Assembly: GCA_049514435.1 (NCBI GenBank)
Contig: JBEKVB010000007.1
Coordinates: 1-64,000, forward strand
Direction: 5' to 3'
Source of the DNA: UBA4810 sp002479215
Lineage (GTDB): Bacteria > Desulfobacterota > Syntrophia > Syntrophales > Smithellaceae
DNA length: 64,000 bases
Under the pieces are notes generated by a model. The model was given only the letters and a program-made list of their open reading frames with translations, was not told the DNA's origin and searched no databases. A program made the translations under genes and the position numbers. This document shows positions 17,049 through 25,876 of the stretch, piece by piece (within the stretch, counting starts at the first letter, position 1; every line of letters begins with the position of its first letter).

Positions 17049-17912
17049 CTATGGAGTTGCGCTTTGATGTTTGCGGTTAAAGAGAGTGAGCAAAACGCCG
17101 CCCAGGCCAAACGTTATAGCGATCATTTTTACCATCCAGCCTATATAAGATAGCCAGCCTATCGACCAAAATAAAATTAATCCTAAAATGGTTTCTTGCA
17201 CTAGAGATTTCTTATGTTTTCGAAATATTTTTGTTAAGATGAAATTACCAATAAGCGCACTTACGCCTATAAACCCAAGTACGAATGCCAGCAATAAAGA
17301 GGCAAATATTAATGGTATTAAAGTAATGCCTATAATTGAAATTATCAGCAAAAAGAAAAAAGGAGGAATCATCAGAGTTGCGAAAAACCCCCAAAAAAAA
17401 GATTTTGTTTTATTGGTTTGGATCATGTCGGCGATCGCGATCAGTGGACGCGGTATTAAAATCGCCATGAGCAGGGCGATGATAAATATGACGGCAAAAA
17501 AGCACAGATAAATAAAATTAACAATAAATGGCCAGCCCTCCCAGTCTCCGCTGAGGAAAGAAACAATGGCGCTGGATATATTGGAAGAATTTATTTCAGT
17601 AATATCACCGTAAACTTGCGAGCCATTGCCTTTGGCAATAACTCCGCCCACGCAAACAACGTTGCCGCGCACCACAGCTTTGTTCGTAAGCACAATCGAT
17701 CCAACTGCGGCGATCACATTACCTTCTACAAGGCCGTTAACGGTTATCTGACCACCGACCACAATTACATTGTTTATTCGTTGTTGCGCTTCTATGGTCA
17801 CATCGCTGCCTATCTTTATTATGTTATTTGCTTCTGCGGAAAATGCCGATAGAAAGAGTGTTGTCAGAAAAATGGTAAAATAAATAAATTTCGTGCTCAT
17901 ACTTTTTCTCAT
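17049..17912 (-). CDS. Secreted beta-helix (bactofilin-like) domain plus membrane domain protein
   Basis: A 287-residue protein with a cleavable-looking signal peptide (to SAEA). Residues about 30-110 are short strand repeats (VIVVGGQITVNGLVEGNV, VRGNVVCVGGVIAKG) as in polymer-forming or bactofilin-type beta helices. The remaining part has four membrane helices and a short basic tail. Similar two-part proteins are annotated only as hypothetical or polymer-forming. Three bases separate it from the DedA gene upstream, so they are probably co-expressed. Function unknown. Confidence 0.6.
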   Translation of the reverse strand: MRKSMSTKFIYFTIFLTTLFLSAFSAEANNIIKIGSDVTIEAQQRINNVIVVGGQITVNGLVEGNVIAAVGSIVLTNKAVVRGNVVCVGGVIAKGNGSQVYGDITEINSSNISSAIVSFLSGDWEGWPFIVNFIYLCFFAVIFIIALLMAILIPRPLIAIADMIQTNKTKSFFWGFFATLMIPPFFFLLIISIIGITLIPLIFASLLLAFVLGFIGVSALIGNFILTKIFRKHKKSLVQETILGLILFWSIGWLSYIGWMVKMIAITFGLGGVLLTLFNRKHQSATP

Positions 17913-17914
17913 TA

Positions 17915-18574
17915 TTAGGTGCCAACTTTCTTATCGGAATTATAATGTTTTTGTCTCCAGTATTCAATGAATCCCGGCATTATGGAAACAATAACAATCG
18001 CGATAATTACTACTGTAAAATTACTTTTTACGGCCGGGATGTTGCCGAAAAAATAACCTCCCCAAAGAAAAAGACAAACCCACGAGATGCAACCGATGAT
18101 ATTAAACAAAATAAATTTAGAATAATTCATGGCGCCAACACCGGCCACGAAAGGAGCAAAAGTGCGGATAATGGGCATGAATTGGGCGATGATGATTGTT
18201 TTTCCGCCATGCTTCTCATAAAATTCATGCGTTTTCTGAAGATATTCTTTTTTGAAAAAACGGCTGTCTTCGTAATGAAAAACTTTCGGCCCGATAAAAT
18301 GGCCAACGGAATAGTTGACCGTGTCTCCGGCAATGGCAGCAATGGAAAGCAAAATCAACAGGGCTTCGATATTCAGAGAACCTAGTGCGGCCAGGGTGCC
18401 CAGTGCAAAAAGCAGCGAGTCTCCCGGAAAAATGGGAGTAACAACAAGGCCGGTTTCACAGAAAATAACTAGAAACACAATAACATAAGCCCAGATACCA
18501 AAACTATTAATGATAATTGGCAGATACCTGTCCAAATGAATAAAAAAATCTATAAAATTAATGATTATATCCAT
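17915..18574 (-). CDS. DedA family membrane protein
   Basis: About 219 residues with five to six hydrophobic segments. The DedA signature is clear: FCETGLVVTPIFPGDSLLFALGTLA near the N-terminus, GDTVNYSVGHFIG, and AQFMPIIRTFAPFVAGVGAMNYSKF with the conserved Arg. Family members are linked to undecaprenyl-phosphate or lipid flipping and membrane potential. I use the ATG at 18574; a TTG seven codons upstream is possible. Neither has a strong ribosome site. Confidence 0.87.
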   Translation of the reverse strand: MDIIINFIDFFIHLDRYLPIIINSFGIWAYVIVFLVIFCETGLVVTPIFPGDSLLFALGTLAALGSLNIEALLILLSIAAIAGDTVNYSVGHFIGPKVFHYEDSRFFKKEYLQKTHEFYEKHGGKTIIIAQFMPIIRTFAPFVAGVGAMNYSKFILFNIIGCISWVCLFLWGGYFFGNIPAVKSNFTVVIIAIVIVSIMPGFIEYWRQKHYNSDKKVGT

Positions 18575-18636
18575 AATTAGTGCTACGTAAAACAAGTGAT
18601 TGAACTCTATATAGGGATAATAGGAAGGGTGTCAAT

Positions 18637-19560
18637 ATGAAAAAGATTTTAATTGCTTTATTGATATTAATCATGGCTGCCGTTGCCTGTTACTATGTTT
18701 TTCCCGAAAAAGTATCCGGTTACATTATTGATTTATCCAGAAGCAAGGCTGGCCTGATCAAGAAAGAAATCAAAATTGATGATCATAACATTGTTTATTT
18801 GGAGGGCGGCAAAGGACCGACAATATTACTTTTGCACGGTTACACTGGTGATAAAGATAACTGGACTCGTTTTGCCGTTTATCTGACCAAGGATTACCAT
18901 GTAGTGATACCCGATATCCCGGGTTACGGAGAAAGCTCCCAGTTCATGGATAAACTTTATGACCTAAACAGTCAAATGTCCCATTTGCATAAATTCACTC
19001 AAGAAACCAATTTAAAAAAATTCCATATCGCCGGCAATTCCATGGGCGGCTTTTTCGCCGGAACATATGCCGTACGCTATCCCGATGAAATCATCAGCCT
19101 TGGTTTATTTGATGCCGGGGGTGTTAAGTCTTTGCCAAAAAGCGAAGTAATAAAACTGATAGAAAAAGGCGAAAATCCTCTTGTATTAAAAGACAGCGGT
19201 GATTGGCCGAGGCTTATGAGATTGGTTTTTGTTAATCCTCCCAGTTTGCCTTATCCACTTAAAAAGATGTTCGTCCAGAAAGCTTTAGACAATCGCAGCT
19301 TTTATGAAAAGGAACTCAAAGAAATTAATCCCGATTTTTTCTCCCTCGAAAAAAACTTGCCGAAGATAAAAGCGCCAACTTTAATTCTTTGGGGCGATCA
19401 GGATAGGATCCTCGATATTTCCAGCGTTCCGGTTTTCGAAAAAGGATTAAAAAATCACAAAACAGTGATCATTAAAGGTTGCGGTCATGCACCTCAGGTG
19501 GAAAAACCGCAAGAAACGGCAACGTATTATTTGGATTTTATAAAAAGTTTGAAGAATTAA
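18637..19560 (+). CDS. Membrane-anchored alpha/beta hydrolase
   Basis: A 307-residue protein with an N-terminal hydrophobic helix (residues 3-22) that is an anchor or lipoprotein-like signal (AAVAC could be a lipobox). The hydrolase fold shows the oxyanion loop LLLHGYTGDKDNW, nucleophile elbow GNSMGG, the acid in LWGDQDRI and the late His in GCGHAPQVE. A serine esterase or lipase-like enzyme of unknown substrate. Divergent from dedA with a 60-base gap; AGGAAGGG precedes the ATG. Confidence 0.85.
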   Translation: MKKILIALLILIMAAVACYYVFPEKVSGYIIDLSRSKAGLIKKEIKIDDHNIVYLEGGKGPTILLLHGYTGDKDNWTRFAVYLTKDYHVVIPDIPGYGESSQFMDKLYDLNSQMSHLHKFTQETNLKKFHIAGNSMGGFFAGTYAVRYPDEIISLGLFDAGGVKSLPKSEVIKLIEKGENPLVLKDSGDWPRLMRLVFVNPPSLPYPLKKMFVQKALDNRSFYEKELKEINPDFFSLEKNLPKIKAPTLILWGDQDRILDISSVPVFEKGLKNHKTVIIKGCGHAPQVEKPQETATYYLDFIKSLKN

Positions 19561-19628
19561 AATAGTCATATTATTTATACAAGACAGGACATCGCTTTTG
19601 ACAACTTAATGGAATTATAGAAGCAGTT

Positions 19629-20942
19629 TTAATTTTTTGTTTTTACATGGATAAGCGGCAAACCTAAATGGCGGCGCTTTGTTTCGCCTTTGAGGATCGT
19701 TTGCTCCCGCACGGTGGGTGAGCCCCGGCGGCCTTTGCCGAGTTTTTCAATCAGGTGAGAGCTGCCCAGATGCAGAGTGTGCTTGCCGAACTTTTCTCCC
19801 AGCTCATCGGCGACGGCGTAAACATCTTTAATTTTTTCGGCCTGCACGGGATTATCAAAAAGAGTATATTGGGTGTTATTGTCCGGCGCGAGATCAAGCA
19901 GAATGACGCCGGTAGCGCGGTAGAGTTCCTGTGGATTATAGCAGTCCGAAAAAAGCTCGCGGATGACGCCGGCAAACTCCAGCGGACAGGCGCAGGGATG
20001 GGAAAGAACTGCTTCGCTGTCGATCATATCGAAATCATTCTTCTTCAGAAACACCACAATTTTTTGCGGCGCCAGAGCGTAGCGCCGTGCCTTGATGCAG
20101 GCTGATTCCATATTGCGCATCAGTTGCGCGAAAAGGTATTCGGCATCCGACGTTGCCGGAGCAAATGTTTTGGTTTTGCTGATGGACGCGTAGGAGCTTT
20201 TTTCTTCGGTAGTTACCGCATAAACCGATTCGCCGCGCAGCTCCTGCCAGATTTCCACCCCCGGTTTGGTGAATTTTTTCCGCACAGTTTCTTCGGGGAG
20301 TTGGGCGAAGGCCAGCGCCGTACGGATACCCATCTTGGCCAGATAGTTGGTGGTGGCGGGGCCTATCCCCCAGATCTTTTCCACCGGCAGATCATGTAGG
20401 TAAGCGGGAATCTCTCTGCCGTTGATGACAGTCATTCCTGCCGGCTTTTGGTGTTTAGAGGCAACCTTGGCGAGCACCTTGGTAATGCTTACGCCCACAG
20501 AAACGGTGATGTCTAGATCTCTTTCAATTTCCTTTTTCATCGTGAGCGCGATTTCTTCATAGGAGGAGTGCAGGGCGCGGCGCATGCCGGTGATGTCGGC
20601 GAAAGCTTCGTCAACCGAACATTCCTCCACATCAGGCGTGAAGCGGCGCATAATGCTGAACATCCGTCGTGAAAACAGGCTGTAAGTTTCATAATCGGAA
20701 GGCAGGATGATCAGCCCCGGGCAGATTTTGCGTGCTTCATGCAGCGGCACGGCGCGCTTGATGCCCATTTTTTTGGCCGCATAACTGGCGCAGGCCACAA
20801 TACCTCGTTCGCCGCCGGTGATGAGCGGTTTGCCTTTAAGTTCCGGATGAATTGCTTCCTTGCATGAAGTGAAGAAAGCATCGCCGTCAATGTGAACAAT
20901 TGCGCGCGGCCAGGAATGGAGACTGAAGAGTTGCTGAATCAT
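19629..20942 (-). CDS. dinB: Y-family DNA polymerase (DinB/UmuC-like)
   Basis: A 437-residue translesion polymerase, closer in length to UmuC (422) than to DinB (351). Metal ligands are in HIDGDAFFTSC and CSVDEAFADITG; the thumb helix-hairpin-helix shows EKIWGIGPATTNYLAKMGI. The C-terminal 90 residues beyond the little finger include GKGRRGSPTVREQTILKG. It lies downstream of the LexA/UmuD-like regulator on the same strand, as imu or umu type modules do. No beta-clamp motif was assigned with confidence, though the QYTLFD segment near residue 355 fits one (QxxLF). Confidence 0.88.
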   Translation of the reverse strand: MIQQLFSLHSWPRAIVHIDGDAFFTSCKEAIHPELKGKPLITGGERGIVACASYAAKKMGIKRAVPLHEARKICPGLIILPSDYETYSLFSRRMFSIMRRFTPDVEECSVDEAFADITGMRRALHSSYEEIALTMKKEIERDLDITVSVGVSITKVLAKVASKHQKPAGMTVINGREIPAYLHDLPVEKIWGIGPATTNYLAKMGIRTALAFAQLPEETVRKKFTKPGVEIWQELRGESVYAVTTEEKSSYASISKTKTFAPATSDAEYLFAQLMRNMESACIKARRYALAPQKIVVFLKKNDFDMIDSEAVLSHPCACPLEFAGVIRELFSDCYNPQELYRATGVILLDLAPDNNTQYTLFDNPVQAEKIKDVYAVADELGEKFGKHTLHLGSSHLIEKLGKGRRGSPTVREQTILKGETKRRHLGLPLIHVKTKN

Positions 20943-21010
20943 AACGTGTTACGAAATAAAAGTGTCCAGATATGATTGGAAACCTGGTTTAAAATTAATT
21001 TCTTTTGGGC

Positions 21011-21052
21011 AAAAAAACCCGAGCAAATGATAACCAATAAGCTTCAGCTCGG
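21011..21052 (-). terminator. Intrinsic terminator between the LexA-like gene and the polymerase
   Basis: On the minus strand CCGAGC and GCTCGG form a 6-bp stem around a 22-base loop, followed by GTTTTTTTG. It lies between the regulator and the polymerase gene, so the polymerase would need read-through or its own promoter. The stem is short, so termination may be partial. Confidence 0.5.
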
Positions 21053-21130
21053 TATCGTGTGCCCTCTTGTGCCCGTCAGGTTATTAGGGTATCGGTCTTC
21101 ATCCTCGAGTCAGGGTATTTTACAAAGCCA

Positions 21131-21718
21131 TCACTTATGATATTTTCTGACAACCGCGGTAATGACGCCGGCGATACGCAACTCCGCCTGCGGGATAATC
21201 GGGGGGTATTTGGGATTGGCCGCCTCCAGTGTTACCGTTTTGCCTTTTTTGCGGAAATACTTCATGGTCCAGTTTCCGTCCACTTCGGCCAGAATGATAT
21301 CCCCGTTCTTCGGCTCCCGGCCGCTTTCTACAATCACCAAATCTTTTTCCATTATTCCTTCGCCGATCATGGAATCGCCGGTGACGGAAAGCAGAAATGA
21401 TGTTTCCGGATGCGCTACCAGATATTCGTCAAAGGAAATAACGTCACGCAATTCTTCTTCCGCAGGAGAGGGAAAACCGGCGCAAACTTCTCCAGCCAGA
21501 GGCAAGCCCAGCGATAAACGCGCTGGCGATAAAAAGCCTTTGGCATCTTTTTGCAAAAGCCCGGAAGCCAGCATTTTTTTTACCCAGAAGTGGACGACAC
21601 TTTTGGAATGCACGCCAATAATTTCAGCCGCTTCCGAGTATGTCGGCATGCGCCGGTTTTCGCGGAAAAAGGCGGAAAATTTTTTCTCCACATCCGGTAA
21701 AGTTCGCTTGACTTTCAT
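21131..21718 (-). CDS. LexA/UmuD-like self-cleaving SOS regulator
   Basis: A 195-residue S24 peptidase-type repressor. Residues 1-60 are a LexA-like winged helix (MPTYSEAAEIIGVHSKS). The cleavage site is Ala80-Gly81 in GEVCAGFPSPAEEEL, strongly UmuD-like, and the catalytic pair is Ser116 (TGDSMI) and Lys153 (TMKYF). So it joins a DNA-binding head to a UmuD-style C-terminal domain. ATG at 21718 sits almost at the expected transcription start, suggesting a leaderless or very short-leader mRNA; a longer frame would run through the promoter. Autoregulated through the operator just upstream (inference). Confidence 0.85.
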   Translation of the reverse strand: MKVKRTLPDVEKKFSAFFRENRRMPTYSEAAEIIGVHSKSVVHFWVKKMLASGLLQKDAKGFLSPARLSLGLPLAGEVCAGFPSPAEEELRDVISFDEYLVAHPETSFLLSVTGDSMIGEGIMEKDLVIVESGREPKNGDIILAEVDGNWTMKYFRKKGKTVTLEAANPKYPPIIPQAELRIAGVITAVVRKYHK

Positions 21719-21730
21719 GTAAGGTATGGT

Positions 21731-21748
21731 ATAGAACGATGGTTCTAT
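21731..21748 (-). promoter_or_regulatory. LexA-type operator GAAC-N4-GTTC
   Basis: ATAGAAC-CATC-GTTCTAT is a perfect 7-bp inverted repeat matching the GAACN4GTTC box known from Gram-positive LexA rather than the E. coli CTGTN8ACAG box. It overlaps a promoter with TTGACA (21753-21748) and a TATACC/ATACCA -10. No second copy was found before dinB or recA here. Confidence 0.75.
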
Positions 21749-21765
21749 TGTCAAGATTTTTTTAG

Positions 21766-21836
21766 TGAGTCCCAAGTTTCAGAAGCATAGCGCACTGAAA
21801 TTTGCTGGACGAACTATCCCGCGCGAAGCGCAGGGA
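21766..21836 (+). repeat. Two-hairpin intergenic repeat, family 1, copy B
   Basis: AAGTTTCAG (21774-21782) pairs with CTGAAATTT (21795-21803) through one G-U pair, then GGACGAACTATCCC and a second GCGC-GAA-GCGC hairpin follow. Stem bases differ from copies A and C but pairing is kept. Confidence 0.6.
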
Positions 21837-22020
21837 AAGGAGACCAAATCTTCAAAAACAGTTTCGCGGGGAGAATTTTAGCGAAGGGCAATGTAAAAAG
21901 GGGTTTGGGGCGGAAGAGCGTAAAAATAATTGACACAAATCTAAAAAGAATATAGCCTGCGCAAACTTAACTAGTTGAAAATAAGCTGTATTTTAGTTCA
22001 TAGGAGTCAATGGGGCGGTT

Positions 22021-22476
22021 ATGAACGAAAAACTGATAAAGTTATTGGCAACAGGTTTTGGCGCCGGATTGGCACCCGTTGCTCCCGGGACTACCGGCAC
22101 ATTAGTCGGCGTGTTGATTTGCCTTATTTTTTCCCCCCTGCACTGGTTACTGCGTCTTTTAATTGTAATCTTTTTATTGGTCTTAGCTATTTATATCGCC
22201 GAACGCGCAGAACAAGTTTACCGGAAAAAAGATGATCAACGTATTGTGGTTGATGAAATTGCCGGTTTTCAAGTGACCATGCTGCCGGTGGCGATAACTG
22301 GATTGCACCTCTTGGTTGGTTTTGTTTTGTTTCGGATTTTTGATATTTTAAAACCTTTTCCCCTCCGTGATCTGCAGAAAATATCCGGCGGCTTGGGCAT
22401 TGTGCTGGATGATGTTGCCGCCGGAATTTATGCGGGGGTATTGATGCTGTTGCTGGTATTTTTTGGAGTGCTATGA
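22021..22476 (+). CDS. pgpA: Phosphatidylglycerophosphatase A
   Basis: A 151-residue membrane phosphatase. It has the PgpA opening ATGFGAGLAPVAPGTTGTLVG, the acidic motif VVDEIAGFQVTM, and RIFDILKPFPLRDLQ with the closing DDVAAGIYAGV. It removes phosphate from phosphatidylglycerophosphate to make phosphatidylglycerol. It overlaps cinA by four bases (ATGA), indicating coupled translation. Confidence 0.92.
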   Translation: MNEKLIKLLATGFGAGLAPVAPGTTGTLVGVLICLIFSPLHWLLRLLIVIFLLVLAIYIAERAEQVYRKKDDQRIVVDEIAGFQVTMLPVAITGLHLLVGFVLFRIFDILKPFPLRDLQKISGGLGIVLDDVAAGIYAGVLMLLLVFFGVL

Positions 22477-23723
22477 AAACAGGCATCTTAACTATAGGCA
22501 ATGAATTGATGAACGGCCGCACCGTCGATACCAATTCCTCGTTTATCGCGCGTGAAGTAAATCAGCAGGGCTGGCACGTGGAAGCTATAATGTCGGTGGG
22601 TGATGATTTTAAAGCAATTAAAAACCGGTTAAATTATTTGTTACCGCTGACGGATGCCGTAATTTGCACGGGAGGATTGGGGCCTACCGCCGACGATATA
22701 ACAACTGCCGCTATCGCTCAGGCTTTCGACCTGCCGTTATACACTGATGAGAGCGTTTTACACGGCATCAAAGAAAGGTTTGCCAAATACAATTTACGCT
22801 GGATAGAAAATAACGCCAAGCAAGCTATGTTTCCTCAGGGTGCGGAAATCATTGCCAACCCTGTGGGTACGGCAGCGGGTTTTGTCTTGAATATTAAAGG
22901 GAAACTGATTTTTGTTATTCCCGGAGTTCCCGCCGAAACGAAAAGGATGTTGTTGGAGGGAGTTATTCCCGTTTTGCGCAGATATTTCCCGCAAAATGAA
23001 CAATATTCAGCCAAACAAACCATCAAAACTTTCGGGCTTTCCGAGGCGGCTGTTGATGACGCTCTTAAAGACATCAATTTTAATTCTTTGGGTGTGATTA
23101 TTGGTTTTTATCCTGTTTTCCCTGAAAATCATCTTGTTCTGATATCGCGCCGGAAAACTTTAAAAGAAACCCAGGATAAATTAAAGATGGCGCGAGATGA
23201 AATAACTAAGCGGCTTAAAAAATACATATTTCATTACGGCGAGGAAACTCTCGAAGAGATTGTTGCCGCTCTGCTGATAGAGAAAAAAATGACCTTGGCC
23301 GTGGCGGAATCGTGCACCGGTGGATTGATATCTAATCGCTTGACCAATATTGCGGGAAGCTCGGCTTTTTTTGAACGCGGCATAGTCACTTACAGCAATG
23401 CCGCAAAAATAAAGTTGCTGGACGTTCCAGCGGACGGTATAGAAAAATATGGAGCGGTAAGTGAAGAAACGGCGCGTTTGATGGCTGAAGGAATCCGCAA
23501 AATTGCCGGCACTGATTTAGGTCTTTCCGCAACCGGCATTGCCGGTCCAACCGGCGGCAGCGTGGATAAGCCCGTGGGCACTGTTTATCTGGCTTTAAGT
23601 GATTCTGCTCAAACGATATGTGCCCACCATGTTTTTAGATGGGATCGCAAAAGAAACAAACATGTTTTTTCCGAAGTGGCATTGATTATGATCAAGGATT
23701 TTTTGCAGGGAAAAGGTCAATAA
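22473..23723 (+). CDS. cinA: CinA: ADP-ribose pyrophosphatase/nicotinamide-nucleotide amidase
   Basis: A 416-residue two-domain protein. The N-terminal MoCF-like domain has IGNELMNGRTVDTNS, GGLGPTADD and IPGVPAETKRML. The C-terminal amidase domain (from about residue 265) has AVAESCTGGLISNRLT and GIAGPTGGS. It recycles NMN in NAD metabolism and is often near recA, as here. Overlaps pgpA and is followed after three bases by thpR. Confidence 0.92.
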   Translation: MKTGILTIGNELMNGRTVDTNSSFIAREVNQQGWHVEAIMSVGDDFKAIKNRLNYLLPLTDAVICTGGLGPTADDITTAAIAQAFDLPLYTDESVLHGIKERFAKYNLRWIENNAKQAMFPQGAEIIANPVGTAAGFVLNIKGKLIFVIPGVPAETKRMLLEGVIPVLRRYFPQNEQYSAKQTIKTFGLSEAAVDDALKDINFNSLGVIIGFYPVFPENHLVLISRRKTLKETQDKLKMARDEITKRLKKYIFHYGEETLEEIVAALLIEKKMTLAVAESCTGGLISNRLTNIAGSSAFFERGIVTYSNAAKIKLLDVPADGIEKYGAVSEETARLMAEGIRKIAGTDLGLSATGIAGPTGGSVDKPVGTVYLALSDSAQTICAHHVFRWDRKRNKHVFSEVALIMIKDFLQGKGQ

Positions 23724-23726
23724 CAA

Positions 23727-24308
23727 GTGGACACACAAAAGAACATACGGGCATTTTTAGCGATTGAGCCAACAGAAGATGTTTTGCAGACGGTCTCCCG
23801 CCTGCAGGAGAATTTAAAAAAAGAAATAAAAGGGAAGATAAGTTGGACGAGATCTCAAGGCAATCACATTACATTAAAATTTTTCGGCAACATTGATCAA
23901 GACGATGTAAAAAATATTTGCGCTATAATGAAAAAACAAGTAGCTTCGGTGCCGACTCTATCTTTAAATGTAGAACAGATAGGAGTTTTCCCCGATGCCC
24001 GCAGGCCGCGCGTTCTCTGGCTGGGAACGACAGGTGATATAGAGAAATTAGCCGCTCTGCAAACACAGATGGAAAGAGAGTTTGAGGGTATTGGTTTTCC
24101 GCGTGAAACCCGGCCATTCCGCGCGCATTTGACTTTGGGTCGGATTAAAATCCCGCAGGAGATAATGGGAATCAGCGAAGCTCTGCATAAGCATAACGAT
24201 TTTATCGTTGGTAAATTTAACTGCTCGGAAATAATTTTATTTCAAAGTAAACTGACAAGAGAGGGAGCTATTTACACCAAACTGGAAAAGTTTTATTTTT
24301 CCGGCTGA
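23727..24308 (+). CDS. thpR: RNA 2',3'-cyclic phosphodiesterase
   Basis: A 193-residue 2H phosphoesterase with GTG start. The two catalytic motifs are HITLKFFG and HLTLGRIK. ThpR (LigT family) opens 2',3'-cyclic phosphate to 2'-phosphate and can act on tRNA-half ends. It sits between cinA and recA in one probable operon. Confidence 0.9.
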   Translation: MDTQKNIRAFLAIEPTEDVLQTVSRLQENLKKEIKGKISWTRSQGNHITLKFFGNIDQDDVKNICAIMKKQVASVPTLSLNVEQIGVFPDARRPRVLWLGTTGDIEKLAALQTQMEREFEGIGFPRETRPFRAHLTLGRIKIPQEIMGISEALHKHNDFIVGKFNCSEIILFQSKLTREGAIYTKLEKFYFSG

Positions 24309-24359
24309 GGATTAATAATAGCGAGTAACATTAATAAAATTAAGGGAGGTCACCATATT

Positions 24360-25382
24360 ATGTGCGCAGATGTAGATAGATCAAAAGCCGTCGATTTGGC
24401 CATTACTCAAATTGAAAGACAGTTTGGTAAAGGGTCAATTATGAAATTGGGTAGCTCGGAGAGGGTTGCCGATGTTCCGGCCATTTCTACCGGATCACTC
24501 AGTCTCGATATAGCGCTGGGGACTTTTGGCGTCCCACGCGGTAGAGTTATTGAAATCTATGGACCGGAATCAGGCGGCAAAACCACACTGGCGCTGCATA
24601 TTGTCGCGGAAGCTCAAAAGCAAAACGGAATCGCAGCATTTATTGATGCCGAACACGCCTTGGATGTAACCTATGCCAAGAAAATCGGTGTTAATACTGA
24701 CGACCTCCTGATCTCCCAGCCGGATACGGGCGAGCAGGCGCTGGAAATAGCGGAAACTCTTGTGCGCAGCGGCGCGTTGGATGTTTTGGTAATTGATTCT
24801 GTTGCTGCGTTAGTTCCCAAGGCCGAACTGGAAGGCGAAATGGGCGATGCGCAAATGGGTCTGCAGGCAAGGCTCATGTCGCAAGCTTTACGAAAGCTGA
24901 CCGGCAGCATCAGCAAATCCAAAACCACAGTTATTTTTATCAATCAATTACGCATGAAAATCGGCGTCTTTTTCGGCAATCCGGAAACTACAACCGGCGG
25001 CAATGCCCTGAAATTTTATTCTTCACAGCGGCTCGATATTCGCAAAATGACTTCCATAAAGAACGGTCAGGACGTCATCGGTTTTAGAACCAAAGTTAAA
25101 GTTGTAAAAAACAAGCTGGCCCCACCTTTCAGAGAAGCGGAATTTGATATTATCTTCGGTGAAGGTATCTCGCGGGAAGGAGATGTGCTGGATCTGGCGG
25201 CGGAAAACGGAATCGTTGAGAAAAGCGGCGCCTGGTATTCCTACAAGGGTGACAGAATAGGCCAAGGCCGGGATAATTCGCGCATTTTCTTAAAAGAAAA
25301 TCCGGATATTATGACGGCTGTGGAAAATGATGTGCGCGCCAAGTTGGGTATCGTGGCTAAAGAGCAAGAAGAGGATAAGTGA
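24360..25382 (+). CDS. recA: Recombinase RecA
   Basis: 340 residues, standard size. Walker A is GPESGGKTTL, Walker B LDVLVIDSVAALVP, with the DNA loops L1 (EMGDAQMGLQARLMSQALRK) and L2 (FFGNPETTTGGNALKFY). It promotes strand exchange and stimulates self-cleavage of LexA/UmuD-like proteins such as the one at 21131. GGGAGG upstream of the ATG. No GAACN4GTTC box is seen in the 51-base gap after thpR. Confidence 0.97.
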   Translation: MCADVDRSKAVDLAITQIERQFGKGSIMKLGSSERVADVPAISTGSLSLDIALGTFGVPRGRVIEIYGPESGGKTTLALHIVAEAQKQNGIAAFIDAEHALDVTYAKKIGVNTDDLLISQPDTGEQALEIAETLVRSGALDVLVIDSVAALVPKAELEGEMGDAQMGLQARLMSQALRKLTGSISKSKTTVIFINQLRMKIGVFFGNPETTTGGNALKFYSSQRLDIRKMTSIKNGQDVIGFRTKVKVVKNKLAPPFREAEFDIIFGEGISREGDVLDLAAENGIVEKSGAWYSYKGDRIGQGRDNSRIFLKENPDIMTAVENDVRAKLGIVAKEQEEDK

Positions 25383-25876
25383 AGGTTTTAGATCTGGCGG
25401 CAGCCAAACAAAAAGCTTATCGCCTTTTGTCCATGCGGCCGCACTCGGAAAAAGAGTTGGAAAAGAAACTGCGGGAAAAGGGTTTTGCCGCAGTTGTCAT
25501 TAAAGAAGCACTGGAAAAACTCCACGATTTGAAGTATCTCAATGACGCGTCTTTTGCCGTTCAATGGGCGCGGAATCTTGCTGTAAACAAACTTTGGGGA
25601 GATAAAAAAATATTTGTCAATCTGCGGGAAAAAGGTGTGGTGGCGGAATTAATACTAGCCGCGGTAGAGGAGGCACGCCGGGAAATTTCGGAAGAAAAGG
25701 CCATTGCATTTTTAATTAAGAAAAAAGCGTCAAGAAAAAAGTTAGATATTTTGGATTTGAAGGTGAAAAAAAGGATATTTCAAAGCCTGATGGGACGTGG
25801 TTTTCCGCCGGGCTTGATCTTAAAAAAACTGGGAAAGACAGCACAGGAGGAGATTAATGCCGAAAACGGGGAGTGA
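25379..25876 (+). CDS. recX: Regulatory protein RecX
   Basis: A 165-residue helical protein made of three-helix repeats, with the RecX hallmarks AYRLLSMRPHSEKELEKKLREKGF and LNDASFAVQWARNL. It caps or inhibits RecA filaments. The GTG start overlaps the recA stop (GTGA), and its own end overlaps alaS by 20 bases, so recA-recX-alaS is one coupled unit. Confidence 0.93.
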   Translation: MKVLDLAAAKQKAYRLLSMRPHSEKELEKKLREKGFAAVVIKEALEKLHDLKYLNDASFAVQWARNLAVNKLWGDKKIFVNLREKGVVAELILAAVEEARREISEEKAIAFLIKKKASRKKLDILDLKVKKRIFQSLMGRGFPPGLILKKLGKTAQEEINAENGE

